Assembly (NCBI GenBank): GCA_018398805.1
Contig: JAGFBZ010000261.1
Coordinates: 682,001-746,000, forward strand
Length of the DNA: 64,000 bases
Direction: 5' to 3'
Source of the DNA: Hirundichthys speculiger
Lineage: Eukaryota > Chordata > Actinopteri > Beloniformes > Exocoetidae
The notes under the pieces are model-generated. The model saw only the letters and a program-made list of their open reading frames with translations. It was not told the origin of the DNA and did not search any database. Shown here one piece after another: positions 48,358 to 61,093 of this stretch (position 1 is the stretch's first letter; each line of letters starts with the position of its first letter). The translations under genes were made by a program, and so were the position numbers.

Positions 48358-49605
48358 TATCAGTGTTTGTCTTGTCCACTGTGACAGGGATGCTCATTGA
48401 GTATTTTTTTTTTCATTGAGATCAGAATACAGGTACCACACACTTAATTGAACACTTATATGATTAGCTGTTAACTACTGTGCTTTTTTCATGTATTATC
48501 AATGAGAGGGGGTTGGAATATTAAGAATCTTCTTTATTTAAACTGCAGCATCAGTAAGACTGGGTCCAAGGATGTGACAGTGTGGAAAGGGGCCAACAGC
48601 TAAGGGAGAATGGTAACTTTAAATTCAGGCATTCAAAAAGGATGAAGTGCCGATGGGGAGGAGGTGAGTTGCACATAGCTAGTTTGAGCAACCAATTTCT
48701 TGGACTTTGACAGCACATGACAGTGGATGTCTCAAAGGCAAACTAAAGTCCAAACATTCATCAAATTTTCAGTGCTGCAGCCTGAAGCAGCTCTTGGGTC
48801 TGTATAATCTTGTTTATTATGTTAATCTTTTAATTCAAAGGGACGATGCCCTTTTTCACAAGTGAACACAATTTATTGATGCCTTAAAGAAGCACCATTA
48901 ACATGGTTTGGTTCAAATGAACACATTCAAAATTGAGAATTACTCAACTGGAAAATGTATTCAAGTATTATTAGCAACAAACTCATTGGGAGGTTGTTTA
49001 AAAAAGAGAATAATACTCCTCTTTTATTTCTGTGTTTTGTTTACATTTTAAAAGGCCAACCATAAGAACTGTTTTACTAATGCATATTATTATGTATTTT
49101 CTTGCTCTTAGTTGTGTATGAGATGGTTTAACTGTGGATAAGAATGGTTTATGTATAGAGACAAATCAGGAAATTGAATTTTCAATTTCCAACTGGAAAC
49201 AAAAAAAAAAAAAAAGGATTCCAATTTGAGGTTCAGTTTCCCAGACAGGATAAAAACCAATAAGCCATAATACTGGCAGAATATGAGCATTTTTGATGAA
49301 GTGAACAACTGAACTTTTGCTTTCCAGAAGAAGTGTAAAAGCTTCAATATCTCACATTCTGAGGTACAGTGAAGCCAACGGGAAATTGGGAGCAGATTGT
49401 AGGTGAAATTAGAGATGATGAAGGTGGAAAATTATCCTCTGAGTTGGGTCAGTGGCATAACACTCACCTGAAAATCTGACAGCTCACTGAATTTCAGATT
49501 TCCCCTTTTATCTTTCTGAGTTGTCTTAACTTTAGATACTCAATGATATTCCCTCAAGCACAGAAAAAGTTATTTTTCATGATATTCCTTTTTCCCAGTT
49601 TCGTC
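48358..49605. other. No gene recognised
   Basis: AT-rich with an A run near 49201-49215. Confidence 0.6.
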
Positions 49606-49940
49606 AGCCTGAGGATAGGCATGCCAAGGTCCCACACTTTCGGCTGCCATCCATACCACAAAGCATCGACTCCTATGGCCCTCCCTGTGGGTGGTGGGCC
49701 CACGGGAAAGCTCATTAGGGCTGAGCCCGGCCGGGCCCCGTGGGTAAATGGCCCAGCCACCAGGTGCTCCCAAACGAGCCCCTCCCCCAGGCCTGGCTCC
49801 AGGGTGGGGCCCCGGTGACCCTAACCCGGGCGAGGGACATCGAGCTCTTGATTGTTCTTTATCCATTAGAGTTGTTTGAATCGCACTTAGTCTGTCACTC
49901 TTGGCCGCAGATCAATGATTGACTTATAGTCGTATCATCT
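49606..49940 (+). mobile_element. GC-rich upstream part of the LINE
   Basis: The strongly GC-rich 49670-49840 segment (GGTGGGCCCACGGGAAAGCT, GGCTGAGCCCGGCCGGGCCC) is recognised as the upstream region of this fish LINE family. Together with a shortened junction near 49850-49940 it shows that most of the endonuclease domain is missing. Confidence 0.7.
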
Positions 49941-52159
49941 GATCTTCGGCCGTATGTTTTGGACACTCGGGTAAAGACAGGAGCTGAGCTGTCAACTGAT
50001 CACTACCTGGTGGTGGGTTGGATCAGATGGCAGGGGAGAATGCCAGTCAGACCTGGTAGGCCCAAACGTTTAGTGAGAGTTTGCTGGGAACGTCTGGCAG
50101 AGGAACCTGTCAGAAAGATCTTCAACTCACACCTCCGACAGAGCTTCAATCACATCCCGGGGGAGACATTGAGTCTGAATCGGCTATGTTCCGCGCCTCC
50201 ATTGCTGAAGCGGCTGACCGGAGCTGTGGCTGTAAGGTCGTCTGTGCCTGTCGGGTGAGAGAGGCTGTCAGACTAAAGAAAGAGTCCTACCAGGCTTGGT
50301 TAGCTTGTGGGACTCTGGAATCGGCAAACAAGTATCGGCGGGCCAAGCAGGCGGCAGCTTTGGTGATCTTTGAGGCAAAAACTCGGGTGTGGGAGGAGTT
50401 TGGTGAGCCCATGGATAAAGACTTTAGATCAGCTCCACAGAGATTCTGGGAAACCGTCAGACGGCTCAGGCGGGGAAAGCAGTGCTTCACCAACACTGTG
50501 CACAGTGGGGGTGGGATGCTGCTGACCTCAACTGGAGATGTTGTTCGGCAGTGGAAGGAATACTTCTAGGACCTTCTTAATCCCACAAACATGTCTTCCG
50601 TCGAGGATGCTGAGCCTGTGGACTTAGAGGTGGACTCTTTCATTACCGGAGCTGAGGTCGCTGAGGTAGTTAAGAAGCTGCACAGTGGCCGGGCTCCGGG
50701 GGTAGACAAGATCCGCCCTGATTTCCTGAAAGCTCTGGATGTTGTAGGACTATCTTGGTTGATGCGTCTCTGCAACATCGCATGGAAATCAGGGGCAGTA
50801 CCTCTGGATTGGTAGACCGGGGTGGTGGTTCCCCTTTTTAAGAAGGGGGACCGGAGATGTGTTCCAATTACAGGGGAATCACACTCCTCAGCCTCCTGGT
50901 AAGGTCTATGCAGGGGTGCTGGAGAAGAGAGTTCGATCGATTGTCGAATCCCGGATCAAGGAGGAACAATCAAGTTCCGTCCTGGTCGTGGAACACTGGA
51001 CCAGCTCTATAGCCTCACTGGGGTCCTGGAGGGAACATGGGAATTTGCCCAACCAGTCCACATGTGTTTTGTGGACTTGGAGAAGGCATTTGACCGTGTC
51101 CCTTGGGGGGTCCTGTGGGGGGTACTCCAGGAGTATGGGGTGCTGGGCCCGTTGTTACGGTCCTTGTACAAATGGAGTGGGAGCTTGGTCCGCATTGCCG
51201 GTTGTAAGTCGGATTCGTTTTCAGTGAGAGTTGGGCTCCGCCAGGGCTGCCCTTTGTCACCGATTCTGTTCATAACATTTATGGACAGAATTTCTAGGCG
51301 CAGCAAAGGAGCGGAGGGGTTCCGGTTCTCGTCACTGCTGTTTGCAGATGACGTGGTCCTGTTGGCGCTATCGAGTAGGGATCTGCAGCTCTCGCTGGAG
51401 TGGTTCGCAGCCGAGTGTGAAGCGGCAGGGTTGAGAATCAGCACCTCCAAATCTGAGACCATGGTCCTCAGTCGGAAAAGGGTAGAATGCCTCCTCCGGG
51501 TCGGGAGTGAGGTTCTGCCTCAAGTGGAGGAGTTTAAGTATCTCGGGGTCTTGTTCACGAGTGATGGGAGAAAGGAATGGGAGATCAACAGACAGATTGG
51601 TGCAGCGTCTGCTGTGGCGCGGACTCTGTACCGGTCCGTTGTGGTGAAGAGAGAGCTGAGCCAAAAGGCAAGGCTCTCTGTTTACCAGTCGATCTTTGTT
51701 CCAACCCTCACCTATGGTCGTGAACTGTGGGTAGTGATCAAAAAAATGAGATCGCGGATACAAAATTCAAATACAAATTTCGCAGCAGAAATTAGTTTTC
51801 TCCGCAAGGTGGCTGGACTCTCCCTTAGAGATAAGGTGAGAAGTTCAGTCATTCGGGAGAGACTCAGAGTAGAGCCGCTGCTCCTTCACATTGAGAGGAG
51901 CCAGTTGAGGTGGTTCGGGCATCTGGCTAGGATGCCCCCCGGACACCTCCCTGGAGAGGTTTTGCGGGCATGTCCAACTGGGAGAAGACCACGGGGCAGG
52001 CCCAGGACCCGTTGGAGAGATTATGTCTCTCAGCTGACCTGGGAGCGCCTGGGGATTCTCCCAGAGGAGCTGGTGGAGGCAGCTGAGGGGAGGGAGTTCT
52101 GGGCCTCTCTGCTGAAGCTGCTGCCCCCGCGACCCGACTTCAGATCAAGCGGAAGTTAA
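49941..52159 (+). pseudogene. LINE ORF2 reverse transcriptase, partly open
   Basis: This is the most complete coding relic in the window. 49959-50160 encodes the end of the endonuclease (TRVKTGAELSTDHYLVVGWI). After a frameshift near 50165 comes the linker (AKTRVWEEFGEPM, FWETVRRLRRGKQC), a TAG at 50567-50569, then EVAEVVKKLHSGRAPGVDKI and a second TAG at 50813-50815, followed by shifts to 51060. From 51062 a 365-codon frame is open to 52159. It carries RT motif A (CFVDLEKAFD), motif B (RQGCPLSPILF), motif C with FADD at residues 94-97, the thumb (VEEFKYLGVLFTSDG), and a C-terminal IERSQLRWFGHLARMPPGHL then GRRPRGRPRTRWRDYVSQLT. The clade (I/Nimb-like or RTE-like) is not settled. It is 5'-truncated and cannot move itself. 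Confidence 0.93.
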
Positions 52160-52180
52160 TGGATGGATGGATAAATGGAT
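52160..52180 (+). repeat. LINE 3' tail of GGAT repeats
   Basis: GGATGGATGGATAAATGGA directly follows the ORF2 stop, marking the LINE 3' end. Confidence 0.85.
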
Positions 52181-53084
52181 ATTCCTTTTTCATTGTATTT
52201 TTTTGATTCACTTTATTTTTATTATTATTATTATTTACAGTTGGTTAACTCTATAACTTTAGTTTGTTTTGTGAGCCCTAAAGGGCTTAAAAGCATACAG
52301 TATTAATAAAATGTTCACTGAGTCATCTGACCTGGCAGTATATCATCCACCTACAGTGACAGCATAATTATGATACTTAACATTGTGGCTCAGCCTCGGA
52401 TTTGTTGGTTCAAACATAACATATTTAAATTAAGAAAGAGGGTGTGGCATAAATGATATGCTTATTTAAACTGACCCAAAGCTACCATCTTTCCATAACC
52501 TGAATCACTGTAATGTTAATCTATCCTTGAGATGCTGCATTGATCCCAACCTCATCTTTGACTCATTCCGCAGTTCATTAAGGTGGCATCTTCATTTGGT
52601 CCTGCATTAACATAAATTAGAAGTACACCATAAGAGAAACACTATTGAGATGCAAAGAGGCTGATATCTGACAGTCTGCAGAGATTTTGCCAGCATCATC
52701 AGGAGGGAGGACTCCTCAGTAAATGTGGTTGTTTTGGTTGATGTTATAATTTATTGAAATGTCTCTCAAACTTCCCTCATCAGAGAATCGGGTCAGAACT
52801 AATGTCTTTGATATGGAGATGTTTTATTTTGTTCTGCTGAAAACAGAATTAAAGCAAACAAGAGGGAATTAAATTATTTTCAACTCTCATAGCTAAAGAT
52901 CAACACAAATTAATGCCCACAGGATAATTTAAATGAATTCAGAAACTTTCCTTCTACCTTTAACACTTCTTTCTGTTTGGGTCTGATTCTAAAACCATTG
53001 CTTATTTGCAGCTTGAAAAAGTCTTGCTGGCAGGTTCTTTTCCTCTTTTGGTATGCAGGCCACCATCGAGAAGGTTTATTTAAA

Positions 53085-53087
<3 letters not shown>
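52181..53087. other. No gene recognised
   Basis: AT-rich, no motif. Confidence 0.6.

Positions 53088-53123
<36 letters not shown>
53088..53123 (+). repeat. (CAA)n microsatellite
   Basis: Twelve CAA units; frames across it encode poly-Gln or poly-Val artefacts. Confidence 0.95.
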
Positions 53124-54438
53124 AAGAAAAACTTACTGATTCTATGCGTGCATTTTCAAATGTAAAACAGGGGCCATAGAAACTCACTAGTGAGAAGACA
53201 TAAAAGGGACCTCCAAACAAATGCTGAAATTTCATTCTGCTCTTGGGCTTCGTGTTAGACTCATCAAGCTTTGCAAGTTGTGCTGCAAAGTCCTGCTTCA
53301 CTTGTCCTCTAAACTCCATTTGTTCACTCCATCATTGTGGATAAAGCTAATTAAGTACCGAAGCCAGTGTAACTGTGGGACAACTTTTTTTTTTTCTTTG
53401 ACCACCTGTTCTTCCCTATGTCCACGTTAAAACCACCTGCTCCAGTAAATTGTACTTCAGGCCCTACGATATCCCAATCCCAGTTCCAGTGCAGATCGGC
53501 TTCTCCCTTCTGCTTCCTCAGTCTTGAAGCTGGCACATCTGCTGTTTACCTCGTAAACATATGCAGTATATGAACCTCACCTGTCCTGTCAGTCTGCATT
53601 AGATTGTTTCACCTCCCACAGGGGTGATGTTCAGGCTGATCACTAGCTGTTTTGCACTTGCTGTGTTTTCAGTGCTCCAGTACTCATGCCTCCGTGTGAA
53701 GGATCCCTTTGTGTGCCAGCTAATTTGCACACCTCACAGCCATCTACACACCAGTGGGTATCATCTCCAGCCTCTTCTTTCACCTGACTCTGAGCTTCCA
53801 TGCCTACAGCTCACCAGACCCCTTCAGCATAATCACTTTCCACCACAGTTAAAAGCCAATCTGCTCTGTCTCTGGGTTGAATACTGCCCGCTGCTTTCCA
53901 CCTGCTCTACCTGCCCTCAATCTGCAGAGCTCATCTACTCTCTGATCTTTCCTCAGTTCAACACTCATACCATAAGACCTCAGTTTTACCATGCACCTCT
54001 TTAACCAAGGCATTATTTTTGGATGAATTCATTTCTGCCGGACCAGTTGCATCCACCAATGCAAGTTAGGCCTTTATCTGTAAAATATAAACCTTTTGTC
54101 AGGATAGACAGAAGATAATTAGGAGAATTTTTAAAAGCAGTAATTTTGACTCACTGCTTCCATCAGTATGTACCTATATTATGATTTAACTTCAATGCTA
54201 CATATCTAAATTATTTGTGTGCCTCTTTTCACTAGTACAAGTGTAATTTCAGTTCAGGCCATCGACAACAGCTCCTTGTTTTTTTTTTTTCCATAGCTCT
54301 CACAGAAGAACACAATGTATGAACATGCAACATTGGATGTAAATGGGCCCAAACCACCCGTGTTCAGTTACTGATCATCTTGACAACTACATTTTTAATG
54401 GTCTCTCCAGTAATGTAACTTATAAGCTCAATGAGGTT

Positions 54439-54478
<40 letters not shown>

Positions 54479-55154
54479 TGAACTGAAAACAGCATGTCTT
54501 ATTTCTGGAATTCCAGTCTGTGTTCATCTTTCTTTGTTAATCAACTCATCCCCTTCTTCCTCAGCCTCTGACCTCTGACCACTGGCCCTGACAAATCCTC
54601 CCGATCCCAGCTGCTGGAACTGTCTACATCTGCGGTTCTCAGGGAAGTCGATGTGAGTGTTGGCAGCAGCCCAACACATCTTTTCTCTTTGTTTGTGTGT
54701 TTTCTCCCCAAGGAGGAATTTGACTGTTGGCAAGCATGAAAAATTGTTTAAAAAAAAACCAAAAACCGACAGTCCTGAACTGAATGTCTTAGCAGACACT
54801 GTACAGCCATTATTGAGCCACCTAAGACATGAGACAAAATGGTTTACTCTTTTGGAAAATAATATCAGTTTTGATTAAATGTTTAAATTATAAACTTTTA
54901 TTTAAGAAAAATAAAAAAAACATCATTATCTTCTCTTGTTTGAACTTTGGAATAAAAGTCCTCAGTTTCTAAACACAGTACCATATAAATCCTTATCATC
55001 TAAAATAGTCCAATTTAAAATGAGTTCCTTTTAATGGAAAAATTAGATGAGTATTATCCAAATTAAAATCCCCTCTGCTTTAAAAATGTTGCATCTGTTA
55101 ATATTGCCCTTACTTATTAAAGCACCTATCATTCTCATGGCTTACAATGCTTAC
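53124..55154. other. No gene recognised; long T run
   Basis: A T run of about 40 lies at 54436-54475. The frame at 53624-54004 (126 codons) has no recognised domain. Confidence 0.55.
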
Positions 55155-55468
55155 AAAATATCATCCATCCATCCATTAGGTCCTGCTTGGGCCAGAGTCG
55201 GGTCGCGGGGGCAGCAGCTTCAGCAGAGAGGCCCAGATCTACCTCCTCTCGGCCGCGTCCACCAGCTCCTCTGGGAGAACCCCGAGGCGGTCCCAGGCCA
55301 GCTGAGAGATATAATCTCTCCAGCATGTCCTGGGCCTGCCCCGTGGTCTTCTCCCAGTTGGACATGCCCGAAACACTCTCTCCAGGGAGGCGTCCGGGGG
55401 GCATCCTAGCCAGGTGCCCGAACCACCTCAACTGGCCCCTCTCGATGTGAAGGAGCAGCAGCCAGACG
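55155..55468 (-). pseudogene. LINE ORF2 C-terminus, reverse strand
   Basis: Begins on the + strand with the complemented tail CCATCCATCCATT, then PPRPD-end sequence at 55196. Read on the reverse strand it gives LLLHIERGQLRWFGHLARMP and PGRLPGE, with frameshifts. It is the same family as 49606-52180 and lies in line with 56585-56722 as parts of one copy. Confidence 0.9.
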
Positions 55469-55476
55469 CAGAGCAT

Positions 55477-56584
55477 CAGGGGGGACTGGGGGGGCGGTGC
55501 TCCCCCGGCCCGGGCCCAAGGGGGTCCAGCGAAAGACAAAGAAACAGGTCTCTACTCAGGCATCAGTCGCGCTTGCGCAATACTGGATACAACAGGTTCT
55601 GCGACAAATACATGCGCTAGTATTAGGTTATATATATATATAGGTTTCCTCAGCCAGAATGAATCATGGTTGGTCAAAAAAATTTAAGACTGACTTAAAT
55701 TTTTTGGTTTCTTCAACACAGTGAATTAAATGTTGTGCTGCATGGCTGGCTTCATGTTCACTCTCACAGTTAACTTTACAATGTGTAAGTTTACAAGTGG
55801 ATCGCCGGTAAGATCTCCAAATGTATTTTGGGTAAAATCGTCATCAACAGCCGTCCATCAGTCACTAGTCAACAGAATCTATGTGGTGCAGGGTAGGTGG
55901 ATCACGGATTAATCTAATCATGAGTGGCAGTTCATACAAGCATAAAAGTGGAGCAACAAAACACAAAGAAAAGAAAAAAAAGAGTGCAGGAAAAGACTAA
56001 ACTAAAAAAGCTGGATACATATCCTCCTGTAGATGAACCTGAGATTGCTGGTTGCAAGTCAAGCCCACCAAAACTGGCACCATGGTCAGGGAGCCGGATT
56101 CACAGGTACAATTTCTCACAATCACTGACACTGAAAACAATATGTGAGTTAGTTTTAAACTGTTGATGTGCTTGGTATCAGAGTAGCCTGACTGCCAAAC
56201 ATTATTATTAGGGGCCAGGTAGCCTAATGTTTTTGTTGTTCTCATGGTTTGTTAGACTTCATGTTGGTTTTGTCGGGTTACTCTTGCAAAAAGGCTCGTA
56301 CAACGACGTGCTCGGAGTTGGTATTTATTAACAGCAATGGAAACACATCAGGTGAAATCGGCACTTGGTACCGAGCAGAATGAATGAATGCCGGTAGCTG
56401 CTACAACAACAACTGGTGTGTCTCCTGCGTGACGTCACAACTGCATACCGCCAAATACATTTTAGACAATATATTATGCCATAATACTACAGGTTTGATT
56501 GATTTCAAAATGACGTGGTCACTCTTCGTGGTGTTGAACTCTTACTATCAAATGCTTTGAGCTATGTGTCAATAATGTAGTAAT
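55477..56584 (+). mobile_element. Probable hAT insertion within the LINE copy
   Basis: The segment begins CAGGGGGGACTGGGGG, a hAT-like terminus, with a very GC-rich first 50 bases. At 55920 a start codon opens MSGSSYKHKSGATKHKEKKK, like the N-terminus of hAT transposases of the ZMYM/TTF type, with a stop soon after (about 56001). A matching right terminus and the 8-bp duplication were not found. A short TA run lies near 55631-55643. Confidence 0.5.
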
Positions 56585-56722
56585 GTCAGACGCTGCACCG
56601 ATCCGTCTGTCAATCACGTGCTCCTTTCTCCCATCACTCGTGAACAAGACGCCGAGATACTTAAACTCCTCCACTTGAGGCAGAACCTCACACCCAACCC
56701 AGAGGAGGCATTCTACCCCTTT
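56585..56722 (-). pseudogene. LINE ORF2 RT thumb fragment, reverse strand
   Basis: Encodes VECLLWVGCEVLPQVEEFKY then LGVLFTSDGRKEHVIDRRIG, which aligns with the 51480-51610 part of the + strand LINE. About 95 residues normally lying between this and the 55155-55468 piece are absent. Confidence 0.9.
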
Positions 56723-59002
56723 CAGACTGATAAATATCATATTTAGAATTAGTCCATAATCTAAATGAAAATACTATTTATCCAATATATTGTGATCTAC
56801 GCACCCTCACTGTAAAAACAAGTTCTACATTTCCAGAAACCTTTTAATTTTCACAAAATGTTCTGACCTTTTAAAAATGTTTCCTCCAAGATGAAATGTC
56901 GCAATGTGTCGTCATCTTTAAATTCAACTTCTTAGAAGCACTCATAAGAAATATCACTATCATAAAATGTTCTCAAAATCCTTCACTCAAAAAAAATTAA
57001 ATAAAAATAGGTCAGTTATTCTGTTCATTTCCTGAGGATGTGCATGTTTGTTCAGCAAAAACTAGTTGTTGTTGTTTTTTTCAAATACAGTTTAGATAAT
57101 TAGTTTAACTGGTTTTTGCTTTTAACTAACAAAATACAATTATCTGCAACCAGCTGACATAAAACAGTGACATTAGCCATTCATTTGTTGAATGTTATTG
57201 GAAATTATTTCACAGTTCAGAAAAAGCCCTCTGGTGTTTCTGTCTCTAAACATGTGCTAATTTTTCAAGAAAGTTCTCACTATTGAAGATGACCTTCAAA
57301 AGGCTAAGAGCCTATAAACACAAACAGCTGCCATAAAGCTTATGTGAAGCGTCCTGGTCCTGGGAACTCCAGGGTCAGCAAGATGTTCTTCCCACTGGAG
57401 CTCAAAGAAGAGCAAGACCCTCTGCTCTCCCTCAGAGCTCTTGTTTTTTTTTTCTTCCTGTGTCAGTCTTTATTTGCTGATCACAACAAAAACACATAAT
57501 ATTTAAAGAATTGTAATAATTCAGGTAAGGCCCTTTTTGAAAGTTCATGCTGTGTATTATCAGATCACTCACAGTCACTGATCCTCAACAAACTCTGTGA
57601 ACCCCTTGGAAGTAAATGGTTTTCTGAATGAATTTCAAATGCGATCTCATCTTCATTAAAATCACAGCAATAGACAATGCTTTTGCGGACAATGATGGCT
57701 GTTGTCCAGGTAGCAAAGGCTAAACCATGATGCTCCCTCTCTCATACTTTGACACTAGGATGATGTTTTGATATACATACATAGTGCTGTGTAATTCCTC
57801 TTGTTTCATCAATCCAAAAAAAAATTTTCCCACTAACATTTCAGACTGCCAAGGTGCTCTTTGAGAAACTTCTTGGACACAGCACTTGTCTAGGTTCCTC
57901 CATAGTCTTCTACAATACACATTTCAATTGTCTGTTCAGTGATTTGCACACAATAGACTCATGGATATTTGAACACTTTGAGGTGACTTTTTATCCATTT
58001 CTCACTTTATGCAGATCTACTACTGGTGACTAAATATTTTCATGTCTTTTTAGGAGCCATGGTTCACATTAGTAGATACGAAAAACAAACTTTTTTTTTT
58101 TCTAGGTGTCCAAAGTACTCCAATAAATTTTCACGAATGACAACTTAATTATAGGTTTACTAACAGCACTGTGATTGTTTAATCGGTGCCGCGTTGGATA
58201 GAATGCATTTATGTTCTCAAGAAAGACGTGGCAAATTATAATTGTATAACTTTGCAGTGTGTTAGATGAATATCAGATTACATTACATAGAAATAAATGC
58301 AAAAACCCAAGGGTTCACATAGGTTTTGATACTTCAGTGTGCTTTTGCTTTTCTGCTGCTTAATTACTCATGACAGTGTTCTGGTTGGCAAATACAAAGA
58401 AAAAAATCCCCAAAACTAACAGAAGGTGCACAATCACACATTTAAACTGACCTACAATCAGCCCCCAAGAGTCTTTATTTTTTTCTGTGAATTTATATTT
58501 GCTCTTTTCCTGCAAGTGAAGTCCCCATTTTCTGCAATAATATGGTTCTGAAGAGATTTAGATACCCTGCTGGGATCAGGAGAGGCATGCATTGTAGTAT
58601 CAGGATTTATTCAGCATAAAAAACATTAACTTATAAATACACATTTATATAGACCAGTTGGAGGAAAAGCTTTGAGAGACTGTCAACCAGAGGCTCCAAT
58701 CTAACAAAGTGAGGAACTTCTATCCAGGAAGACTAAGTAGCTCTTAAAGTTTAACTCTGAACCAGAAGAAGAAATTGTATTACTTTTTTTTTCTAACCCC
58801 TAATCTTTGTGTTTTCCTCTTTCGCAGATTTGCTGAAGGTTCCTATTTTCAGAGTCTTTTTTGCAGTGAATAACCCTGAATTGTTTAAACAGCGAATGTG
58901 AGCTCAAAATAATGCAAATGCAGCAACAAAGCATGGTTTAATAGCTAAGCCATAGCACAGGGAGCACACAGTCAGACTGCACCACTTGGTAAACCTTTAG
59001 AG
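56723..59002. other. No gene recognised
   Basis: AT-rich. A splice-acceptor-like TTTCGCAG at 58824-58831 is not followed by a convincing exon. Confidence 0.55.
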
Positions 59003-59392
59003 CAGCCATTCCCAAACCTCAGAATACCAAGGCCCAATTTGAAATGTGAAAATAATCTCCACGGCCCACTCAAACCTTTAATTACAACTGTGATCAACAA
59101 ACAGAACCAGAAGCTATGTTCCGATATTAATGTAAGGGGGTCAACAAATAAGGTGACACTTTTATTTTTATTAAGTTAAGATGACAGTAGAATAACACTT
59201 AACTGGTTTGTTTTATTACTTCTTTATGTTTTTTTCTTTTTTTAATAATGTCAGGAATATTTTAAAGTAATTAAAAACATATTTAAAAAAGATAGATTTA
59301 AAACATATTTTATTTTGATGACCTTTCACAGCCTCCGTGCAGTACCATGACGGCCCACCAGGGGGCCACGGCCCACACTTTGGGAATCACTG
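59003..59392. mobile_element. hAT MITE, 390 bp
   Basis: Flanked by CTTTAGAG (58995-59002) and CTTTAGAT (59393-59400), a 7 of 8 match. The left end CAGCCATTCCCAAACCT pairs with the complement of the right end, CAGTGATTCCCAAAGTG. GGCCCA motifs occur near both ends. Non-coding. Confidence 0.78.
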
Positions 59393-59940
59393 CTTTAGAT
59401 CATTTATTTTCAAAGTTTCAAAGAAGATTGAATGTATTTATATTTTCATGTATTTTTTTTTCATTATTACTATTATTTCAAAAGAAAGAGATGTTTGTGG
59501 TTGGATTTGCGAATCATTTATTCTCCATTTACCTTTACAGTCCTACTAGAGCTGTGAAAACCAGGCTGAAAAATTAAAAGCAGGAGTCCTCTGACTGCTT
59601 AAAGAGCCTATTTGTGTCACAATATAACATACATACTTTAGCAAACTGTTTAGGAACCAATAAGGTTGTTTTTGGAAGTCAACAAATATAGCATGCATGC
59701 TAAAAAAAATGGCCTTGCTAGGATGGCTCATATTTCACTTGACAGTCCAAATAGGGTGGAGAATCTCTAAATACACTGACAAATCATCAAAATCAGCATT
59801 AAAATGCCTTTTCTTTTCTCCTATTTTTCCTTTCTTTTAAAATTGATTATCTCCTTCTGTTCCTACTGTTGGACAACAATGCAGCTGTCTCCACATCCCC
59901 TGCCTCTACTGAATATAGCCTCTGAACTCTGGCATGTATA
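59393..59940. other. No gene recognised
   Basis: Spacer between two hAT elements; AT-rich. Confidence 0.6.
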
Positions 59941-59948
59941 GGATGTTT

Positions 59949-61085
59949 TAGAGGTGCACGATAACTGTTTTTTAAAATCGATACGACAACCGATAACTTT
60001 CAGCTCCTAAAGACCGATACCGATAACCGATAACACACATACCTAAGATCATTACATCAATACTATGAACAAAATCAAAAATAGTTTGGACTCTTTAAAT
60101 GAACAGATATTTATTTTTTCCATTGAAAAACTCCTGGGAAGCCTCTCAAACATTTTCGTAAAGCTATCAAACAAACCTATTTGATATCTCAAATCAACTT
60201 AAATAGGTTCATTACTTGCTGATATATAAAAAAATAAAGGCTCCTTGAACTGATGAAAATACATGCATCAGAATTACAAACTGAAAATGATTTACATTGA
60301 AAGGATTTTGATATGTGGTTCCATTTAAATTAATACCTTTAATTAAAGTAAATGAGGTTCAGTGATTTTCTTTTTGTTTTTTTATCTCATGGAAGCTTTG
60401 GATGAGAGAGATGAGGGAGAGGGGAGGGGAGGGGAGACTGCTGCTGGCTTGCACACGTTAGAATTAGTTCGCATTAGCTCGCGTAAGTGAGATTTCCAAA
60501 CTTCATGGAAGCGATTGTTATGTTGTAGGTGGCTGATCATGTTTGACGTATTAAAGCTTGTGCTTCCCTCCTTGTAGAATTCACTTGGAGCATTCGTCAC
60601 AAATAACCACCAAACTATCTTCTTCTGAAACTTTAACGAAGTTCCATGCCATCGCTGCCATGTTTGTTTTGATCAGCACAACACATGCTGCATTCAAGGT
60701 GTAACGTAAATTCCGACCTTCCCTCATTTGCTAGTCGTTCTTTCAGCCTTTTCTATTTTTTTTTCTTTTTTATGTGTAACATGAAGTGAAGATACTGCGA
60801 GGATCGATTCAAGTTAGCAACTACTAAAATTATTACCAAATTAAGTTTTTTTTTATGGCATGAAGGGGTATTCTTGATTTTCCTGATTGAGAAATCGGTT
60901 TTTCTGATTATGCCGACATTCTTGAACACAATACTAACTGCCGGTCATTTAAGACTCAGACGGGGCGAGGCACTGCCGTGTTGACAGAAATATATATGTT
61001 ATCGGGGCTATTTGTCGTGATATTGGACTTATCGGAATGACGTCATAATTTCCTGTTATCGGCCCGATAGTTATCATGCACCCCA
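59949..61085 (-). mobile_element. hAT element, 1137 bp, with BED-finger relic
   Basis: GGATGTTT is duplicated at 59941-59948 and 61086-61093. The left end TAGAGGTGCACGATAACT and the complement of the right end, TGGGGTGCATGATAACT, are inverted repeats. Repeated ATCGATA/CCGATAAC motifs lie just inside both ends. It is internally deleted, keeping only the N-terminal part of a transposase gene. Confidence 0.87.
60450..60661 (-). pseudogene. hAT transposase BED zinc-finger relic
   Basis: From a reverse-strand ATG at 60661 the frame reads MAAMAWNFVKVSEEDSLVVI then CDECSK and a stop. A second frame continues FNTSNMISHLQHNN. Together they form a BED zinc finger of ZBED-type hAT transposases: a C-x2-C pair, then an N-x-x-x-H..H helix. 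A stop, a frameshift and an apparent loss of the last histidine disable it. No catalytic RNase-H-like domain remains in the element. Confidence 0.75.
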
Positions 61086-61093
61086 GGATGTTT

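Noticed and set aside
51007..51462. 151-codon reverse-strand frame
   Set aside because: Antisense shadow of the LINE reverse transcriptase.
53624..54004. 126-codon forward frame
   Set aside because: No recognised domain, no start or splice context, and length within chance for the window.
58794..58870. Possible exon after TTTCGCAG
   Set aside because: The downstream sequence gives only short frames and no donor site in a sensible phase was found.
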